DNA from: Torreya grandis
Taxonomy: Eukaryota; Streptophyta; Pinopsida; Cupressales; Taxaceae
Assembly (NCBI GenBank): GCA_037957365.1
Contig: JARHVA010007802.1
Coordinates: 248,001-312,000 of the forward strand
Reading direction: 5' to 3'
Length of the DNA: 64,000 nt
Made by a program: the position numbers and the translations under genes. Each line of letters starts with the position of its first letter. The first letter of the stretch is position 1. The notes under the pieces were generated by a model, which saw only the letters and a list, made by a program, of their open reading frames with translations, had not been told where the DNA came from and searched no databases. Positions 60,077-64,000 of the stretch are shown piece by piece.

Positions 60077-62639
60077 TTTACCCCCTTTATTTTATTAATA
60101 CAACAAAGTGAAATACTAGGATAAACAAAAAATAGAAAGTGTATCTAAACTTACCTGTAAGGGTGAAGCCCATGAAGATGTGTGATGTTGAGTGTGCATA
60201 GAGGGAGCACAACATGAAGCATAAATATGCAAGAGAAAATAATTATATCAGTTCTTACTAGACACACTATGTCTAAAATAAGAATGTACAAAGGTTGGAT
60301 AAAAGACAGAGGAAGAGAAAGGAATGAATACACCTCGTCAGGTACACAAACCAATAAAAAAAACCTTTGTGATGTTGACTGATGTTGAGTATGTGTTGTA
60401 CCAAGATTAGTATCACGAATGGAGTTGAGTGCTCAATTCCCTAAGGGTGGCTCATGAATACAAAGGCTATACATTTGGATCCATCATCTCCTACCAAGTG
60501 AATCTATGTGATCATACATGTTTTAATAAATGTTTGGACTATGTGTCTAATCCCTCTAAGTAGGTGGCTCAAGAATATAAAGGCTAGCTAGTCTTTTGGC
60601 TCTATCATTGCCCATTAAATGTGAACTATGAACTAATATTGCTATGAATATGTGTCTTATGAGATGTCTCATGAAGCCCATGAATGCTCTATAATTTGAC
60701 AATGTGACATGAATAGTGAAATGTGTAATGAGAACTAGGCCAATTTTGACCACTCTAAAAGGTGAAGATTAGGCTTTTATGAAAGCCACTCCAAAATGAA
60801 GAACTAGGCTTATATGAAAGCCACTCTAAAATGATGCCAACCACCTACATATATAATAAGACACATAACTATTGAGATTATGTGGGTAATGCAATGAAAT
60901 TGGAAAGAAAATAAGGCAAATGTGTCATGCACATTGCCCCCAATCACTGGCACCTATAACATGGATTCTAATCTGAAAGTTGTACCAATTATCCAATCTA
61001 AAACTATAAGTGAGCTCCATCATGTCATGCATGATACCCCCTATATCTAGATACCCTAAGTAAAAATATACTAAAACTACCTAATCTAAACTAAATTATA
61101 GCTGATAAAATTGTAATTAACCTTACCTTTCTATATGTTTTTGAAAATTCTAGGTTTTTGGCTATTTAGACAAGAGCACTAAAAAGTGGACACTTTGGTG
61201 TCTGATGTTATTGTCCAATTCTAGTGATCTTGTCCTTTACTATTTTTTATGGTTATTCTATATTTATCACTATTTTTTGGTTTGTTCTACATGTTTTAAA
61301 CTTTGATTATTGTTTTGAGTGTTCTAAAGACTAATTTTTTATCAGTATAAGGCTTTGATCTCTATGATAAAACTCTTGTTTATTGCCCCCTCTTCTGAGA
61401 GTAGAAATGAAGACCCTAAAATGACTACCCATATCCCTACAAGTGTGTTATGCTAAAAAATACATGATTTAATAAAGATAATCTAAAAAACATCTCAAGA
61501 TATAGCATAGTTTGTATTGGATATTGTTAGATCAATAGGGGTATGCCTAGATAGGTGTGATAATGTAATATTATATGTAGTATACTAAAATAGAACTAGA
61601 AATTTGGTTAATTATTAGGTGTTAGCTATCAAGGAGGGATAGATCATGATGTCCATCATAGCATCCAAGAAGGCAAGATAATGCATGATGTGGATCATGA
61701 CATTGTAAATAACTGAGAAGCAAATAAGTAAACAAACATACAAGGCAAGAAGCATACAAAAGAGGCCAAGGGGCTGAGAAAATAAGAGATATGGGCATAT
61801 GTCACTCAAACTAGAAAAATAAGCATACAAGGCATGTTTAAATGCCCACATACACATACAATTGTAAACAAGGAAGATTGGCATGAAGGCCACAAGCACA
61901 TACAAGAGTACAAGCAAAGGACATTGGCAAATGTCCTAAGACACACACAAGTAATCAAAACAAGAACTAAGAAGTAAAATCATATATATATACTCAAATC
62001 AAGAAAGGAAGACACGTAAATTCTATAAATACTATCACATCTAAATAATCAAAGAAATAAGTGAAAGTATGCAAACTATGTAGTGCAAGACTAGGTAGAT
62101 GCTAATAAATACACAAGTGCTATATACTAGTGAGTGTCAATAGAATAATTTTATAAGCTAGTAAGTAATATATATCAACATAATAAATAGAGTGTGTGGT
62201 GTAGGAATGACATAACCTGGATGGTGTAGTCATGTAGAATATGTCTCTGATGGGTAAATATGTTGATGTATGTCTTGAATTTAAAAGTAGGATGCCCCCT
62301 TAATGGGTAGAGTGAAGCAATCAAGGATCTAGGTGTCACTACACACACTCAAATAATATCAAGTAAAGCATGGTAATGTAGATAAATTGATAAACAATAG
62401 CATAAAATAAAAAAATGTAAGTCTAGCATGGTAGTAGAAATGTAAAGCATAGATAATGCATATAATTGAAAAACAAAATTGGTGTTTGAGTTATTTAAAT
62501 GTTTTTGTATTTGTATTTTGAAGTATTATATTATTTTTGGTATTTTGAAATATTATATTTTTTTTGTATTTTGAAATATTGATATGTACAAGTAATAAAA
62601 AAGATACTATGTACAAGTAAGTTGAGAAAAAATGATACT
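60077..62639 (-). other. Conserved non-coding 3' tail, inverted copy
   Basis: Mirrors 52241-54982. Shared blocks include the region around 61190 (TGGTGTCTGATGTTATTGTCC), 61395-61460, the palindrome pair at 61645-61699 and the T-rich minisatellite at 62490-62585. The 100-codon open frame on the minus strand at 61915-61615 partly overlaps the frame open at 53195-53383 in the other copy, but substitutions there do not look codon-biased. Confidence 0.75.
62490..62585. repeat. T-rich minisatellite, inverted counterpart
   Basis: Three or more units like TTTTGTATTTTGAAATATTA, matching the array at 52335-52485 on the opposite strand. Confidence 0.8.
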
Positions 62640-63671
62640 AACCGATGAGTCTCAGAAGAAAATCCCTGTCATGGTGTCTTGTATCAAATAAAGGATTTTT
62701 AAATGATTGTGAAGGATGAGGGAATGGTTATGAATATGAATTTCAATATTTGGATTCATTATTAGTTTCTTGGAAATCATAATAACTTGTATTGTTCCAC
62801 TCATCATTATCATCTTAATTTTAAACTAATGGAATGCTAGTGTTGACTTTTGTTGTATCTGGATCTTTTCCTTTGATAAATTATGTCTATGAATGATTTT
62901 CCTTAGGATGTTCAATAAATCCCAAACCTTGGTAATAAACATTATCAACTACTAGAATAGGATTAGTGATGCTTTGAGCATGCTTACCCAACCCTTGATC
63001 TTGATAATCAAACTATTGTAGATTTTTTTGACCAAACTCATACTACTTTGAAAGTTGAGCCTCATTTTAGAGAGGTATCTTTAAATATTTTTCATGATTT
63101 ACCTATGCTTGTGGTACTATTTCTTGCTATAATTTTTCTTTTTGATCCTTTTTTATTTTGATTTATGCTTTGGTGACCACTTTTATACTATTTCTAAATT
63201 GGATCCTTTGTGAATACATTCCTGTGTCACTATGGATTTCTTGATTGATTTACCTTGTATAGGGTCCTCATTAGTAATTATTTGTTGTCTATGTTTTTTC
63301 AATTCCAAACATGAATCTGTGTGATGCCAATGCATTCTATGATATGTAAAATAATATCTATGTCTTCTCACTGGATGTGGAGGAGGTAGTTTGATCAACT
63401 TAGATTTAATAATTTTCTTTATTACCTCACTTGAACTCTTATTTGATCTTTGAATTCTTTTTGAATCACTATTTTTAGAGTTTTTTTTTTGTGATTTCTT
63501 ATCTTGATATGTAACATTACTTGTAACCAATTGACTAGGTGAAGGTGCATATACATGATTGGCACTAAGGTACCTTTGATGTTTTTGTATTATTATTTGA
63601 TTTTCTAATGTTGTGATATTTTTATATAATAGTTGATTCAACATTTTTAAATCAAAAATTAACTTGATCAT
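62640..63671 (-). pseudogene. gag: Gag C-terminal part of inverted element
   Basis: The frame 63671-63183 is open for 162 codons: a basic stretch (KKSQKKNSKNSDSKRIQRS), then LPPPHPVRRHRYYFTYHRMH, WHHTDSCLELKKHRQQI. The knuckle at about 63350-63310 has C-x2-H-x4-H-x4-C spacing with the first Cys now Phe. It corresponds to the knuckle at 51.06 kb in the other copy. Further coding-like residues (KDPDTTKVNTSIPLV; DDNDEWNNTSYYDFQETNNE) occur downstream to about 62650 in other frames. A protease active site could not be read. The N-terminal part lies beyond the window. Confidence 0.7.
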
Positions 63672-64000
63672 ATTAATGATTTGATCCCTTAGAGTCTCAC
63701 AAGTGAAAACCCTAATTGCTTGTGATTGAACATGTAAGCATATATGTTGAAGAGGGTTTAAAGAAGCTATAGGCTAAATGTATGCATTAGGAATAATAGT
63801 ATAAGTTGCCTCACATTTTGGAGGGGTGATATCATGGACTTATTTAAAGGGAAAGTAGTTATCACCCTCTTGGGGGAGAAGGAAATTCTTTACTGTGCAT
63901 ACAATATGGCATTAAAACTTGACAGGTGGCTTTTACCTTATGTAATGAATCCTTTAAGTATGTAAGGATTTTATTATTAATTGAATAACATAATAGAGAG

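Larger units (their letters stand above)
58846..64000 (-). mobile_element. Second, inverted copy of the gag-protease gypsy family (partial)
   Basis: Minus-strand 3' LTR at 58846-60076, polypurine tract, the conserved 3' tail (60077-62700) and the C-terminal part of gag (to 63671). The rest lies beyond the window. Order and content mirror the 47.6-56.2 kb element. Together they make a large inverted arrangement with arms of at least 3.9 kb (LTR plus tail) separated by 2.7 kb. Confidence 0.85.

Noticed and set aside
1..64000. Bacterial-type systems (operons, CRISPR, phage defence), tRNA or rRNA genes
   Set aside because: No regularly spaced identical repeats with unique spacers, no ribosome-binding sites before dense genes and no tRNA or rRNA sequence were seen; the repeat content is plant-like throughout.

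Overview
The window looks like repeat-filled intergenic DNA from a large plant nuclear genome. The DNA is AT-rich, CpG looks scarce, and I recognise no host gene, tRNA, rRNA or CRISPR array. Nearly every coding signal is a decayed LTR retrotransposon of the Ty3/gypsy or Ty1/copia type. Decay is dominated by C-to-T and G-to-A transitions: CAG/CAA glutamines have become stops, and integrase Asp has become Asn, as expected from deamination of methylated cytosines in silenced elements. Species cannot be read from the sequence; a gymnosperm or a large-genome angiosperm would both fit (inference).

Layout. 1-4 kb: two related minus-strand gypsy pol fragments (RT end, RNase H, integrase zinc module), each bordered at the same homologous point by a different microsatellite. 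4-8 kb: mostly unrecognised DNA with degenerate repeats and a probable minus-strand Gag remnant. 8.4-19.8 kb: a large plus-strand gypsy region holding Gag with four zinc knuckles, protease, a second Gag-like stretch, RT, RNase H, integrase, and then a long unidentified reading frame in the env position. A minus-strand solo LTR interrupts it just before RT. 20.65-30.11 kb: a nearly complete minus-strand copia-type element with LTRs of about 3.4-3.5 kb and an internal domain encoding only Gag, a TR-GAG-like non-autonomous element. 33.3-36.1 kb: a small LTR element with 390-bp LTRs, PBS and PPT but no pol.

36.8-38.7 kb: a decayed minus-strand reading frame of unknown family. 39-40.2 kb: extremely AT-rich DNA. 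40.5-47.3 kb: no recognised gene; its right end may be the 5' LTR of a gypsy element whose gag starts at 47426. That gag is split by an 8.6-kb plus-strand gypsy element (47582-56182, 1.2-kb LTRs, gag-protease only, long 3' non-coding tail) with matching 5-bp flanks. The host gypsy element resumes in frame at 56188 and runs through protease to integrase, but lacks RT and RNase H. A second copy of the gag-protease family lies inverted from 58846 to beyond the window end.

Nothing in the window looks functional today. Its value is as a layered record of nested insertion, solo-LTR formation, non-autonomous gag-carrying families and deamination decay.
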